Assembly (NCBI GenBank): GCA_013397435.1
Contig: VZRG01000374.1
Coordinates: 127,548-191,547 of the forward strand
DNA from: Erythrocercus mccallii
Lineage: Eukaryota > Chordata > Aves > Passeriformes > Dicruridae
Reading direction: 5' to 3'
DNA length: 64,000 bases
Positions within the stretch are counted from its first letter, which is position 1. Each line of letters begins with the position of its first letter. The position numbers and the translations under genes were made by a program. This document shows positions 25,401 to 38,765 of this stretch, in pieces. The notes beneath the pieces are model-generated. The model did not search any database and was not told the DNA's origin. It saw only the letters and a program-made list of their open reading frames with translations.

Positions 25401-28400
25401 GATCATGTTGGATGCCCATGCTGAGACCAATAATCTAATCTGCTGAGCATGGGTGCATGGTCATTTTTGAAAATGTCCCTTTCGAGTTTGTTTATTTGTT
25501 CAACTATTTACCTAAAATTAACTTTGAAAATGTCAGTAATGGGGAGTCACATATTCATTCCCCTTTTTTTTGGAAATGGCAGATATAACATATGCTTGCT
25601 TGTTTCCTCATCTGTAATATGCATATATATGTTAAATCTGGTCAAGGATTCATAAACTGTTTTTAGAATGAATAGTTTTAACAAGTTTAGTCTCCTCTGA
25701 TCAAAGGTAAGGTCACATTAACTGCAACTATATAGGCAATTCAAAGGCATTTTTCCTCACCTGGTCCATAACTGGATTTCTAATTTGCCACAGCTCCTTG
25801 AATGTAAGAGCAGCCATTGCTGTACTCTGGAGACTCTGAGTCTTTATTTGGTCACCTAAAATGTAGATTCATGCCACTGTTTGTAGTGATCAGAAATACC
25901 AACAAAGAGGCTGGAAGACTGATGTGAATATTTCATCTATGAAAATTACAGTTTAACTGTGTTTCAGGATTTTCAGACAGCGGTAGGTTATGGTCAGATT
26001 CAAGGTGGCGAGCTCCCATTTGTGTGTACGTGGTGATCTTGAGGCAAACATCTGTTTGGCAATGTGATTAAATTTAAAATCAATTTAACCTCATATGGAA
26101 ATATCTGTTGCAAGCAAATTTGAGATTTTTACGTCAGGGACAAAACATTACTCCATACTGCTTACTCTCAATACTCTGGATTTCTGACCTGAAAGTGCCT
26201 ATTTTAGATAAAGCAACAAAAGGATGCAAGGTTAGATCAGCCAGACCGGATGATACTTGTCTTGGGTTACAGCAGGGAATAAAGTGTGAAATAACACTGG
26301 TACTGATGAGGACATGTGATATATCCTGAAAAATCAACAGCTGTTGGTGACAATTGACAAGGTACCAGTGTGGGATCTGCCTCCAAACTGGAGCAGCAAG
26401 GTGCCAGAAATCAGGGAACAAGCAAGCTGCCTGGACACTGCAGGGGAACTGAATGAAAAATCTTGGGATAGCAAAGGGCAGCACATAAGTCTGGGGTTAA
26501 ATTGCCAGTTCTCTCAAGAGATATGAAGTAGCACGGCTGTGGGACTACATGTGAACACAGAATAAGGGCAGTCCAGCACAGCTGACCTGAGTTACTTGGT
26601 TTTTCAGAAGACTTTTTCATTAAGTTATCTGTCAGAATTTGGAATATGTATCATGAAATACTGAAAATAATAATTAAGAAGTGAATATAACTTCTGCCAG
26701 CTCTCATCTCTGTCCTATCATTTTAGTCAGTAGGTTCTTAAATTCTTGTTTGTTTTGGTCTGGAGTGGTTCATACATTTTATATCTCACCCTGGAGGTGG
26801 ATAAACGCAGCTCATCAGTGTATCTTTGTTCTTTCATTTCTGGGAAATCTGCATGCAGCAGGCTGCTTCATCAAATATTCCTAATACTTGAATAGCCTCA
26901 AAAGACCCTCAATGCAACCAAATCCTCAAAGAAAAACACACCTAGGACATGTTCTCTTAAAACCCCAGATGGGTATTTGTGCCCATTCTGAACGCTGTAA
27001 ACACTTGTAAGTGTATGTGTGTGTTTCTGGAAGCATCTGTACAGGTCACGACTGGAACCTCCTTTACCCAACACTGTTGTTAAATGGCAATCCAAGGGGG
27101 TATCTGAGCAAGGGAGATTAGGAACTCTGTGGACTTTAGACCTTGAGCATCCACTTCCTTTGGGGTGGGTGATCCCTCTATGTGAGGTTATGGACACACT
27201 GAGATGAAGCTGAAAGTATAAATTTCTGTTTGTGAACCTGTATGCTCTTTGGAGAGGCAAAGTATTTCACAGGCCTGTCAACGGGGCACTTTTTCTTTTG
27301 CAGAAAATTTGTGTTTGGGAAAAAAGGAGAAAACATTCGGTAGAGACTGTGAAGGAGGACAAAAATCTCCAGGCAGATTTTGGTGTGCCAGGAGCTTTGT
27401 ATCATGGCGACACTTTAAATGTCAAGTAATGCGTGCTGGCAAAAATGGCCTAAATTCACAGAGAGTGATGTGCTCTGGAACTGTGGAGTTCTCTAAGGAA
27501 TAAAAGTCACTGTGGATATTTCAGTGAGGATAACTAAACAGAACATTACTGCAGCTGAAAAAGAAAAGGGGAAAAGAAGACAGAAGAGGGATCTTCTGAG
27601 GAACACAGTGGGAGCTAAGTAGAAATTTCAAGTGGGTAACTGGGTTCATCTATGTCTTCTGTATTTTCTCAGGGATCAGTCTTTCCTTATTCTGCTTAGA
27701 GTAGTGGATAAAAGAGTGTACTTTCACTGTAATTAATCAAAAGCAGCATTGAAGTGAGAAATCTTTTCCTAACTCCTACTCCTTCTTTGGCTGCATGGAT
27801 CTTGAATGAAAATCACCAGGTGTTTCCATATTTACTGAAATTCCCTTAACTCCAGGTTTTTCCTCAGCTTTGAGATAGAAAACATTGGTCTAATCATTGT
27901 GAATTGTGAAGGAATCACTGGAGTCCTTTGGCTGGAGAGGAGCTCCTACAAGGAGCAAAGTGCTCTACTGCTAAAGGTCTTTATTTTTTATGCTGTTTTA
28001 AAGAGAGCATTTGAATTGCTGTATATTGTTAGTTCTCTCTTTCCTGGTGAATATGTGGGCAATTCTGAGGAGCAGAGGGCAGCTCACATAGCTCTGTGTT
28101 CAAGTAGAGAATGGCTATTTTAGATCTGGTTTGAAAAGATTATTTTGAAACTGAAGATTGCGTCCTTAGAAAAAGCAACAGAGGTGTGGGGACTTGTAAA
28201 GAATATGGAGATTGGTAAATTTAACCCTTCAAAGAGTTTTAGGCTGGGATTCATGCCCCTCCATATGGGAGGAAATAGCCAGTCAACCTGGATATTTTGG
28301 AAAGACTGTGATGCAGGGGTAGATCTCTTACTCTCCATCAGGGTCTGAGATTTTGCTTTCAACAGCTTTTTGCATCTCACATCATTGTATTCAGCAAGTG

Positions 28401-31400
28401 GTGCTGGAATGAGTGTGGCTACTACAAATTAGTACTAAAAGCACTCAGCAGTTCCTGATGGCAAAAATCTCTGCCCAAAGGGAAAATGGTTATGGAACTG
28501 AAGTATCTCTCTTGCCTTGCCCAAAATCTGGGAATCAACTCCCATGGGCTGAGCTGGAATGAGTTAAGGCAGGGAGGTGAGCAACATAAGAAGCTGTGGA
28601 AGATCTTGTTATTCAAAAGGGTGGGTTTGGTGCCTCACTAGCAATATTGGCAAGTCCCTGCTCTGTTTCAGGAAGGCTGTTGGATGCAGGCGTGTAACTG
28701 CAGCCCCCTGAGATTTCTCTTCTCTTGACAGACAAGGAGGCTGACTCAGTCCAATATGTAAAAGTTGCCTGACAGCTCCCTTTACTGTACACTCCTGTGT
28801 ATGTTTTCAGGTGAATCTTTTTTCTTCAAAGCAAAAGAAGCAGATGACCTTTCTTCATAGCTGCTTTAGCTAATAAGGACATCTCTGCAGGATGTTTTAG
28901 ATGAGAAAATTGCCATGTAAAATGCTTAGCATAGTGGTTATTATTATACAAGAGTTCCTTTATTTTTCTCCTCAGGTCTTCATTTATATTACCCTGTACC
29001 CAACAGACTTTTTGCTGAGACATGACTTCCATGAAAGGTGTCTAATATTAGAAAGAAATTGATCCTTTTCTAGTTCCTGTTTAAGTGGTCATCTGTGTTA
29101 GGGGTCAGTTCCTATTTTAGTGAACCTGTAAAAACATGTCTTTATCCTGTATAGCGTAGAAAGAGCATTACACAAACCGTGGAACTTTGGGCACTTTAGG
29201 ATTACATCCTATGGGAAAAGACAAAACTGCTGTCATTATAAGGTCAATAAACCCTTGAACTGATCTATACTCTCATTTTTCTGTTTGCATCCTCTTCTGC
29301 CATTCCTTATGTGGAAAGGAAATGGTTTTCTGAAATTGTTTCTGCTAATGTCAGCATTGATGTTCCTAAACACAAAACAAATTCAAATGGCCTGGCTTCA
29401 GTGACAGCTCAGCACTTCTTGGTCCTGGTCAATATGAGGCTTAGTTCTCCTATAATTTATTTGGCATGCATTTGGACCTCTATCTGAATTTTACTTGTTT
29501 CATCTCTGTGTTGCTTGCACTAGAAAAAGATGTGTTAGCAAAGATTTTTGCCTTTCATCCACAGGAGAGGCACCTCTTTTCCTTGTTTTCTAGCTATTTG
29601 GCATTGCTGTTTAAGTATTTTTCTATGAAAAACAAATTTCAGTTTGAATTGTCCTTTCTATGAACAAAATTACTGATAAACAACCATAATTGTACTCTTC
29701 CTCTTAGGTCAGGGCTGTTGATGCTTTTAAGGGGAAAGGGTAAGAAAGGCTTCAGAAGTGCACTTTAATTTAGAGATGCATGTGAATTTGAAGAGAACTA
29801 CAATGCTTCTCTTAAAACAATGCAGAGTTGAAGTCTACAGGGCTTGAAATTGGAAGAAGTCTGAGAAAACAAATGGAGCTATTGGACTGTATAGAAAATT
29901 ATTGTCTGCACAGCCCAGTGCACTGAAGGGAATTGCAGGAATAAAAAAATACAGCTGAATTCCCAGATTTTTTTCTCCATTGTGAGTGCTTCTCATGGAA
30001 GATCACTAACAGGCTAAAATAATTTACATCTCTACAGTGTATCTATCCTCCTTAGCAACCCAGACTTACGCTGTAGAGGCTCTGGGCACTTTCACTTCTC
30101 GTTTGTGATGCCATTCACAGTTTCCTGCAGACACCTGGCACTTGTTGGCCTTACTGGGGAAGTGGTGTGGAGTAGTTATTGTGCAGAGTTATCTGGCAGC
30201 TGAAAGACAGCCAAAGTGTTTTAGCAGCCTGGTGGAAGCAGCTATTGAGGCACACTTTGATCGCATTTAATCTAAAAATACCTCAATCTATTTAATCTAA
30301 ATATACACAGAAAAAAAAATTTGGGCAATGCCTACTACCTCCGTGTTTTATGCAGTATTTGAGTTGTATCTGTAAAAAAGGAAGATATTTATTTTTTATA
30401 TGGCAAAGGCATGTCATTCCCACCCACCTCGACCTCCAGAAATACTCCAGGAATAATCAAACTACTGCCTTTTCACAGCTGCTTTCTTAGCACCATCAAT
30501 AACTATCCCTTGGGCAAGAGCTGTGGTATGTTACAGCTTTAGGGATGAGTGCCTAGTGCTGTATTTCCCATACATGTGAGCTTTGAGATAACTATGAATC
30601 CTGGAGGGATTTGGATTTACTATTGATATGCAGACAAATCCCTAAGCCTGACTGGGATTTGCTTGCACTGGGTTTGGATTGCTCAAGGCTGGAGATGGGC
30701 TGAAGTGGCAGTATTTAGTCACACTACTTCTGGTCCCTCTGCCAAAGCCGTTTGTTTATTTTATGAACTAATTGACATAATATATCTGTATTTGCTTTTT
30801 ATTTTTCTAAACAGCCTTCTTTTTGGTCTAGATAAAACAAAAATTGCCTTCTGTGGGGTGAAGATTCTTGGTCTAAAAGCTGATTAAAACAGAGTAGACA
30901 GGAGTGGTTTTTGGTCTATGGGGTGTTATCAGAGATTTATTGGGAGCTAGAACTGTTGGTGCTAAATGCACTCCTGGAAATTGTTTGGAAAGAGGAAATA
31001 AACTATGGGGCACTGAAACTTGTCTCTGAGCTATTTAAAATGAGAATTAACTGTGGAGTGGAGGGAAGATCAATTGTAGTGAATGAATGGACTATAACAT
31101 GGGGGTTGCAATTCTGTGTTGATAAGGCTACTTTTCTCCATCTGCACTACATTGCAGTTAACTCAGGCAAGGATGGACTGTGCATTAGTTATTACCCATT
31201 TGGAGAGAGATTTAGTAGTCACTGTAGGTAAGCCTCGGAATATTTCTGCTTACTGCTCAAATAAAGCAATAGTAATTCAGTCAGTGAAATGGAACAGTTT
31301 ATGGCTGGGAAAAGACTGATTAGAAAAAGTTTTACCAGCTTGAATGGCTTGGAGAGCCAACAAGAGGGCAAGTAGGAATGCTAAGTTAGCCTTTCCTGTG

Positions 31401-34400
31401 ATATGAGACCCTAAAAAATTTGTCAAACAGGTTTAAAAGAAGAGGAATAATGTTTGCTTACAACTCAATATTATGTGGTGGTTTTCATTGCCATGCAGTG
31501 TCATGGAGATGAACATACCTGTGTTAAAAATCCAGATAAATGAACGCTGAGAATCCACTGGTGAGCAGGAAGTGGGAGGATTGGATGCTTTTTAGGGGGA
31601 AAGAGACCAAAACTCTGCTTTGCCAAAGGCAGGATGGATATGTGGAAGGCAACATACCTTTGGACTTGCCACATTCTCATGCTTTCTCTGTTAAGGCCCA
31701 TCACTAACCTGCTGTGAGCAAGAGCTGCTGGCTTAGGTACACATTTGGTCTGTCTCAGTAAGATTGTTCTCTTAATCTTAGAGTTGGTCTGCAGTAGACA
31801 GAGGTGAGATTTTGCTGCCCTTTGCATGGTACAGGCTGGGAGCTTGAGCCTGAAGAACAGCTCATCTTGTTGACATGATACTGAGACTGATCCAAACCCC
31901 CCTGCTAGCAAGATTGCTGCATCCTGTTGCCTTCGAGTGGCTCCATGTGAGATCCACTCACGGGAGGTGGTACAGACATGGGGGCACTTGCTGTCACAGA
32001 GGTGTCAGCATTGCATATGAATTTTAAGCAGATATAGAGACCACTCTTGCTGCATTCTCCTAGCACCTCCCTAGTAGCCAACTTAGTTGCTGTGTTGCTT
32101 GGAAGAACCAAATTCCTTTCCTCTCAATAAAATATCATGTAGGGAGCCCATATTTCTTTGTGGGGCCAGTTATCTAAAAATGCATCTACAAGACTCCACA
32201 TTAAAAAACATGAATCTGCTTCTGCCTCAAGCTGTTGTTCTGGAGCCTATTTTTTTACAGATGGTTCCTGTTACATTTCATTGTTTTTATTTGTGCTGAA
32301 AGCTGAAAATGTAGCTCTCCTCATGTATGTTTTAATGGTCTAAAACCAGTTAGAAACTGCTGAGAAAGTTCACTAAGCTTAAAATAATCCATGTTATCCA
32401 CATGCTTCTAGTTTTGCTGTTAAAGGTTTAGAAAATCCTTCAAACTTCATGAAACTCAGTCTGAAATAAGCAATTTTGCAGAGCTGCCAGACAGGGAAAT
32501 AGCTGCGTTTGTCAGATCTCTGATGTGTATGCAAGGCCAAAACCAAGGGGAATGGAAGCTGGATTTGCTGTCTTTTTTTTCCACTTTCATGATGCTCTAG
32601 TCCTGATTGCGGAGCTGCACAGAATGGTGCTGTCCTCTGCACACTGATGTGGCTCTGCCTGTGCCATTGCAGTTTTATACTAGCTAAAAGCTGATTTATG
32701 AGACATTCAGCACTTGCCTTTTTTTTGGCCAAAACTGTAGTGAAATTTTTTGCAAGGCAGTATCATTGATTTTAGCAAGCTCAGTGTATATCTACTTGTC
32801 CTTCAGCATGTGGCATCCTAGAGATCCATGCCAAAAAGAGATTCTCTACAGAAGCTGGCACATAGTTTCCAGGAAAAACAATTAAAAATACTTTCTACTT
32901 CTTGTATACGTGTACACAGTGCCCTCCATGAGTCCTCTGAAGTTTGCCTTTTACATTAAGGAAGAGTAATGTGGTTTAAAGAAAAAGAAATACTTATTTT
33001 AAAACCTCAAGTCTTTGCTACAGTTTCCAGTTTAAAAGTATTTTTGTTTTTTTCCTTCCTTTAAAAACTATTTTTCTGTTTGAGCATATTTTCTGATTGT
33101 CTGGAGCTGGGGTTAAGGTAGAAGTCAAACTGATGCCCTCTGTCCTAGCTCAAGATGTATAGAGCTTCCATGAAGAAAACAAAAATGTTGAGTCAAATGA
33201 TTTTTTTTTCAGCTAGCTTAGTTTACCTTTGACCGCAAAGATCTCACTGTCTTGAAAATTAGAAAGAAAAAATGTTTTGTTCTGATAATGAAAAAACCAA
33301 CCAATCAAAACAAAAACCCCAAACCCCTCCGAAAAACAACCATCAAATCTAAAAGCACAGCCAAAACAGACCTTCCAAGAAGAAAAGTAGGAGAGAGAAG
33401 AAAACAAGATATTGGAAGAATGGAATTAATTCTTAGCTGTGTATAAAGTACCAAAATTAGGGATCAGATTGTATTGGCTCTGATTTTTTGCTGATTTCAA
33501 TAAGGTCTTCTGCACCCTTGGGCTGATCTTTTGAGAATTATCTCTGGGCATGGAAACCATAATTTTCTGGCACTGGTGTGCTGGGGGAAAACTGCTGTCT
33601 CCACACTCTGTGAGGTCCCAGCCTGACCTTTCTACACTGGAACAAGTGGTTTCCCACCGTCGGTGCAGAGCAGGATTGTTGGACTTGGAACATCCCCTCT
33701 CGCTTGGTGACTCCTGTCTAATACAGACCTCAGGAGGTATGAGTAGCACGTGGTATGAAATTAGGAGCGTTGGGTCCGTGGAGGATGTCAGGAGCTGTCC
33801 CCATCCTCATCTGTGAGCAGCTGGGGAATGGTGTGGGTGGCACCCACTCAGGAGAGCAGGTTTGACACATCTGTGGGTGCAAATATCAGCCAAAGGAGAA
33901 TCCTGTGTCCTTTGTCTTCTCTCCTGTACCTTGTCCATCTGTTTGGCACCTCTCACCTTTCTGCTCCAGCAGCAAGAGCTTGGAGAATGAAGGTCTTGTT
34001 GCTTTACCAGTCTGGAGAGATGTTTTCCTGCCAGCTACCTTAGACTAGAAAAAGAAAAAGCTGTGGGTCTTGCTACATATCACTCTTCTAAGATACAGAA
34101 AAATAAAGTTTGGGCGAGTTTACTGCTTTTCTTCACAGTGGGAATGCCAGATGAGTGGGATTTGTTAGTCATTAGCACAAGTAACAAGGATATTCTGGTT
34201 TGCCTGAAATGAACAACCTGGGGAAATCACATGACAGATTGATTATATGGAGTACCCTGTTTTCTTTGTTTAAAGTCTGTAAGTTCACACAAGGACCTGC
34301 CCTTTTGCCTGCCCATTTTGAGAACACTTCTGAGGTGTACCCAGTGCATAGAGCTGCCTCCAAGCACATTATGTATCATAAGGTAATGTGTCAAACTGAG

Positions 34401-36440
34401 AGAAAATAGATGCTTTGACAGAGAGTTCTGCACTTAAAAAAGCAACATTCCTCCTAGCTTCCAATCTTTTTGGTTAGCTATTTTTAAAAAGTATTTTCCC
34501 ACAAAAGCAATTTATTGCCAAGTCTATACCAGCAAATATGGAAAGTGCAATCACTGTTTCGAATTTGAAAGGTCTGGGGGGGAATGATAGGTGGTACAAG
34601 CACTGTGATTTGTTAGCAGTGACTGCTAGAGATTGCATTGTTTGATTTATTTTTGTTGAAGTGCTCAGTTCTGCTTGTTCAAACACTACTTCAGCTCCCT
34701 CTTTTCCCTGTTTTGACTCTTGCAAATTAAGGAAAGAGAACCAGTGCTTACCTACCTCTTTTTTATAAGAAATGCAGGAGAAGTAGGCCTTCAGAGGGGA
34801 TTTGAAAGGGAAGAAGATAATGGTTTAAGCTGGTGTAGGAAGTAAACTCTAAAGGATACAGAATCTAATCTGTGGTGGGTAACAAGGAGAGTAAAGTAAT
34901 AAAAATAAGAATCATATCCAAGTTGCTCATGGTTTTGGAGGGAGTAACGGTCTAGAGCCCTATGAGGAAGATAAATAATGCTTTATAATGCCCTCTTGAC
35001 ATGGGAGAATACATCACATGCTAGAATGGCTGTTGTCAATATAGCATTTAATTTTAGTTGGAAGGAATTGGAAAGAGTGATTTTTCCATATGTGTCTCTA
35101 TTAAAAATGAGAAACCTATCTTTGGGGAGGGAAAGACACTTTGTACCTTTTTTGTGATATCTGTATTCTGTTACTGTTTTGTATGTTTAAAAAATCATTA
35201 GAGCCCCAAGTGGAAAATCAAGACTTTCTTTTCATCCCAGGCCTCTTCAATGAGAATATCCTTCTCTGACCAAACCTGCATGGAATTAACTTCTTTTGTT
35301 GGAAATGGCCTAAGGGAACCATTTAGGACTCCAACAGATCTTACATATTTTAAAGTCATTAAGCATTTTAAAAAACTGTAGCATTGTACACGTCTTTTCA
35401 AATAGCGCCTTCTATTTTAAAATGTATCAAGTAGTTCATGAGTGTTCTGCTTTGGTAGAACCACATTTTCCTTACCAAAACCAGATTTTGTGCTGCTGGA
35501 AGGGATTTTGTAACAGTGACTGCCAGGGTCACTTGTATGTTGAGTCCAACTCTTAGCATAAACTGTTAGTGCCAGGCAGTGGCTGGATAAATAAATACAA
35601 CTGAGGACACTGCCCAAAAGCACTTAAATACAGCAGGTTGAATAAATGCTGAGGGAATGGAAATCTCAGCAATGAGGACATACATTAGCTAGTGGCTGGA
35701 ACTCAGACAGGAATTTTCTAGTTGTGCTGGGATTTTTCCAGCTGTAACAGAGCTGTCCCAGAGAATCAGATCCACTATTGCTGCTCATCTGTGATTGCTC
35801 TGAAGCAGTCTACGTGGACCAACAACAGAGGCATGTTCCTGGGGAGACCCAGCCAAACTGCAGCATTGGAACTGATGTCCCAATGTGATATGATAGCTCC
35901 TGTGGCAAAGGAGCTTTATATGCCTTAAGATAATATCAGATAAAACTGTCTTTCAGCATAGAGATATTCTTGCTGAAAGTATTTTGTAATTTCTTAATCT
36001 GTCTCTTGTATTTACTATTAGTCTGTGGAGGCTTGATTAGCTTTTGCAACAAGAGAGGTGGAGATCAGACATGCTACCTGGGGAAGACTGGTCAGAGAGA
36101 TGAGAAGGTGGGAGTGGGAACAGAAATACAGCTATTCTTAAGGATGGTGTTCCATTTCTTGATAATTTTTTTCTGTTCCTCCTTACTTCTCTTGTCTGCA
36201 TTTGGTTCATAGGCAGAGGAGGTGAAAATAACTTACTATATAGCAGGTTTTGTTAATTGTTCACTTGTTATTAAATAATGCTTAATATCAAACTACTGGA
36301 AGAATAACAACTTTTTATATGGGTAATCCAAATGTAAAATGTGACCTTCTTCCTTTCTTTCTTCTGGAAGTGAATACAACAGAGTCAGCCCCTGGAATTT
36401 TGAGTTGTTGGCTTTGAGGTGGAATAATTTAACCCAAAAG
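22482..36440. other. unique sequence, no gene recognised
   Basis: About 14 kb in which I find no gene, RNA gene or identifiable transposon. Open frames stay below 140 codons and overlap each other on both strands. Minor features are A/T-rich stretches (23760-23830, 25270-25400) and an A/C-rich stretch at about 33250-33420 that gives a Lys/Asn/Pro-rich spurious frame. Scattered AG...GT pairs occur, such as 28734-28761 with a 26-base insert, but none is persuasive as an exon. Confidence 0.45.
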
Positions 36441-36570
36441 CTTATCTCTGCAAGAGGAGGAAACAACACATATCAGCAGCTTCTCAACTACTCACATAAT
36501 GCTTCAAACAGCAAAAACCAGATAATTGGAGTCCGTTTATTCATTGTCACATGTTTCATTGGCAGGCAGG
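36441..36570. other. possible conserved noncoding element
   Basis: This stretch has even base composition, no repeat similarity and a dense series of short motifs such as ATAATTGG and TTCATTGT, the second resembling a SOX site. That texture is typical of vertebrate conserved noncoding elements, but this is impression only; no alignment was possible. Confidence 0.12.
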
Positions 36571-38229
36571 AGTTATGAGGAGAAGGTGGGGAACTTTCCT
36601 GCACTGGAGGGGGACTGTGTCTTGTTAACAGACTTAGGTGATGCAGCTAGTTTAAGTCCTTTTCAAAGAGCTTTTTAAGGTCCTTTTAGAAGAGAGACAG
36701 TTCAGATTTTGCCTTTATTCTTCCTCCACCCCTGAACTGATGCTGCAACAATGCTTGGCAGCTTGCTATTGAAGTATATTCCCTTAGTGGTGGATTTCTC
36801 CTCTGGATTTCCTTCTGAGTTGACACAAGCTGCTCATGAGTGCTTGTCTTAGTGTGAGCTGCATTTTTCTTTCAAAGACTCTTTGTGCTCTACCCACAGT
36901 TCTGATGAGTTTATGACCTGTCTTGTCAATCCTTCACTTGTAGAAATGAACCTGAATGCCATTTCAGGATATTTGTATAGAATGAGGATAACACTGGTTT
37001 GGGTTTGGGCACCCTCCCCGGTTGCAGAACTGCAAGGTGAGTCCCATCCTTGCTGTGATGTGGGGGCACCAGGTCGTGGCTGCGGCTTCGAGGCAGTGGT
37101 TGAAGTAGAGTGCAGTCCTTCAGTTTGGGGAGAACAACACTGAATTACAGTCTGGAGTGTTTGTTTATGTACTGGACAGGTATTCATGACATATGGAAAA
37201 AGAGTTCTCATGCGGCTGCAAAATCAAACATGCAAAAATTAGGAAATGCCAGGATGTGGATTTTCCCACCTTCTTGCACGTATGCCTTGTGATTCAGTCT
37301 TTAATTACACAGTTGCACACTGCTTTTTCCACAGAATTCCTGCATCCCTCTGTGCATGGGATGCCTGCTTTTGTTTCAAAGAGAAGCTATTCAATATTTT
37401 ATTTTCTTCTCATTGCTCCTGGTGACATTATTCAGGCTGCACAATGAGGGATGCCCTCATGGTTTTGTTTTTTTTTTACTCATCTTCATGACAGCATAAG
37501 TGTTTCATGAACACTCTTTGCAGTGGTCCTGTCTGATCCTGGATGTGCTCCCGACCCCATTTATGAACCATGGGAATGCAAGAATATTGAGGATTTTTGG
37601 ACCAACAGCCTTACCAAGTGTTTCTGATTTCATCATCTCCATTATTCTCCTCATTCCCAGTGTCCCATTTCAAATCCCAGTCCAGGTTTTTTCCTCCTCT
37701 TACCTGGCTTTAAAAAATAAATTGATATGGTCATTTTTTTTGTTACCTATATGTGATTTTATGATTTTTTCGGAGATATCCTGTACCAGAATAGAGCACA
37801 AAGCTTCTTGTAAATATAATACTTAGAGAACCACAGGGGAGAAGAAACAAAAAGAATAAAGAAGGTAAAGTTGTTTTTACACCCACACTCCATCTCTTTT
37901 CATATTATTCTTGGTCTTGTCTGTTTCAGTGAAATGTCTTTATTTTTTTACCTTTAAGTAGTGCTTTGAGAGGATGCAAATACCAGCCATCAGCTTTCTT
38001 TTAGTTGGTTGGCTAGCACAGCATTCTGTTCCCAATGACAAATAGTAGATGTAGAAAAGAATGTGTGGGGCTGCTAGCTTCAGGTAAGAGTCTGAAAGAC
38101 TAGCTCAGATTTCCTTCAGTGCTCTTGAGTTTTTTGTAGGAAGCTGAACAAGCCACCAGTGTAATCTTGTTTCTTTTTTAATTTCTAATAGCCAAGCTAT
38201 TGTTTCTCTACCTTGGTGGTACCATTAGA
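36571..38229. other. unique sequence, no gene recognised
   Basis: No supported gene. A chance-level exon-like segment at 36900-37036 (pyrimidine tract plus AG before it, AAG|GTGAGT behind it, one open frame) was considered and rejected as a feature because the peptide resembles nothing I know. Confidence 0.45.
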
Positions 38230-38765
38230 AAAATCAATGAATGTCAGAGGAGACTGGAATACTCGTTGCGGCAAAAGCCAAATAAGTTGATTGTTTTTAT
38301 ACTCAGCTGGTTACATTTGAATTGATTTACCAGTATATTAGCTTCAAAGGCAATCCCAATATAAAATATATTGACATGTAGCTGCATCACAATGATTCAT
38401 ACATTTGCTGTAGTCAATATCACAGATTGTGTTTAGTGTTTACATTTCGTACGTTCACTGAGCTTACCCAAAACATGGAGTTATTTCTAGTCCTGGTCTT
38501 TACGTAAAGCTGAGTTTTGGAGTCCGAGCTGGCAAAGCACTGCGGTATTTGATTGTAAAACTTAAACCAAAACAAAGCAACTGACTGTTCATTTTGTCTG
38601 CATTAGGCACTCCAGTTCATCAGAATTTCTTGAGAGCCTTAATGCAATGCCTTATAATTAATTTACTGTTATTATGACCGGACTTCAGGCTGACCCACTG
38701 GCATGATGGTCAATCCACAATCAGAGTGGTGATTAGACCTCCGTGGAGGTTCTTGACTTGACCAT
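38230..38765. other. possible conserved noncoding element
   Basis: The stretch keeps several CpG-containing words (TACGTAAAG, TTCGTACG, CCTCCGTGG) in otherwise CpG-poor DNA and contains overlapping TAATTA homeodomain-type cores at 38655-38660. It has no repeat similarity and no coding potential. Retained CpGs plus homeodomain motifs suggest constraint. I cannot demonstrate conservation from one sequence. Confidence 0.17.

Noticed and set aside
27291..27429. Possible terminal exon after TTTTTCTTTTGCAG, with a stop at 27427 and AATAAA near 27498
   Set aside because: No recognisable peptide and no upstream exon; AATAAA is common in AT-rich DNA.
32625..32645. GGTGCTGTCC half of a REST/NRSF site
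   Set aside because: The second half site is absent at the required spacing.
36900..37036. Exon-like segment with CTACCCACAG before and AAG|GTGAGT behind
   Set aside because: Splice motifs are good, but the pyrimidine tract is interrupted, a 120-codon minus-strand frame covers the same bases, and the peptide is unrecognised.
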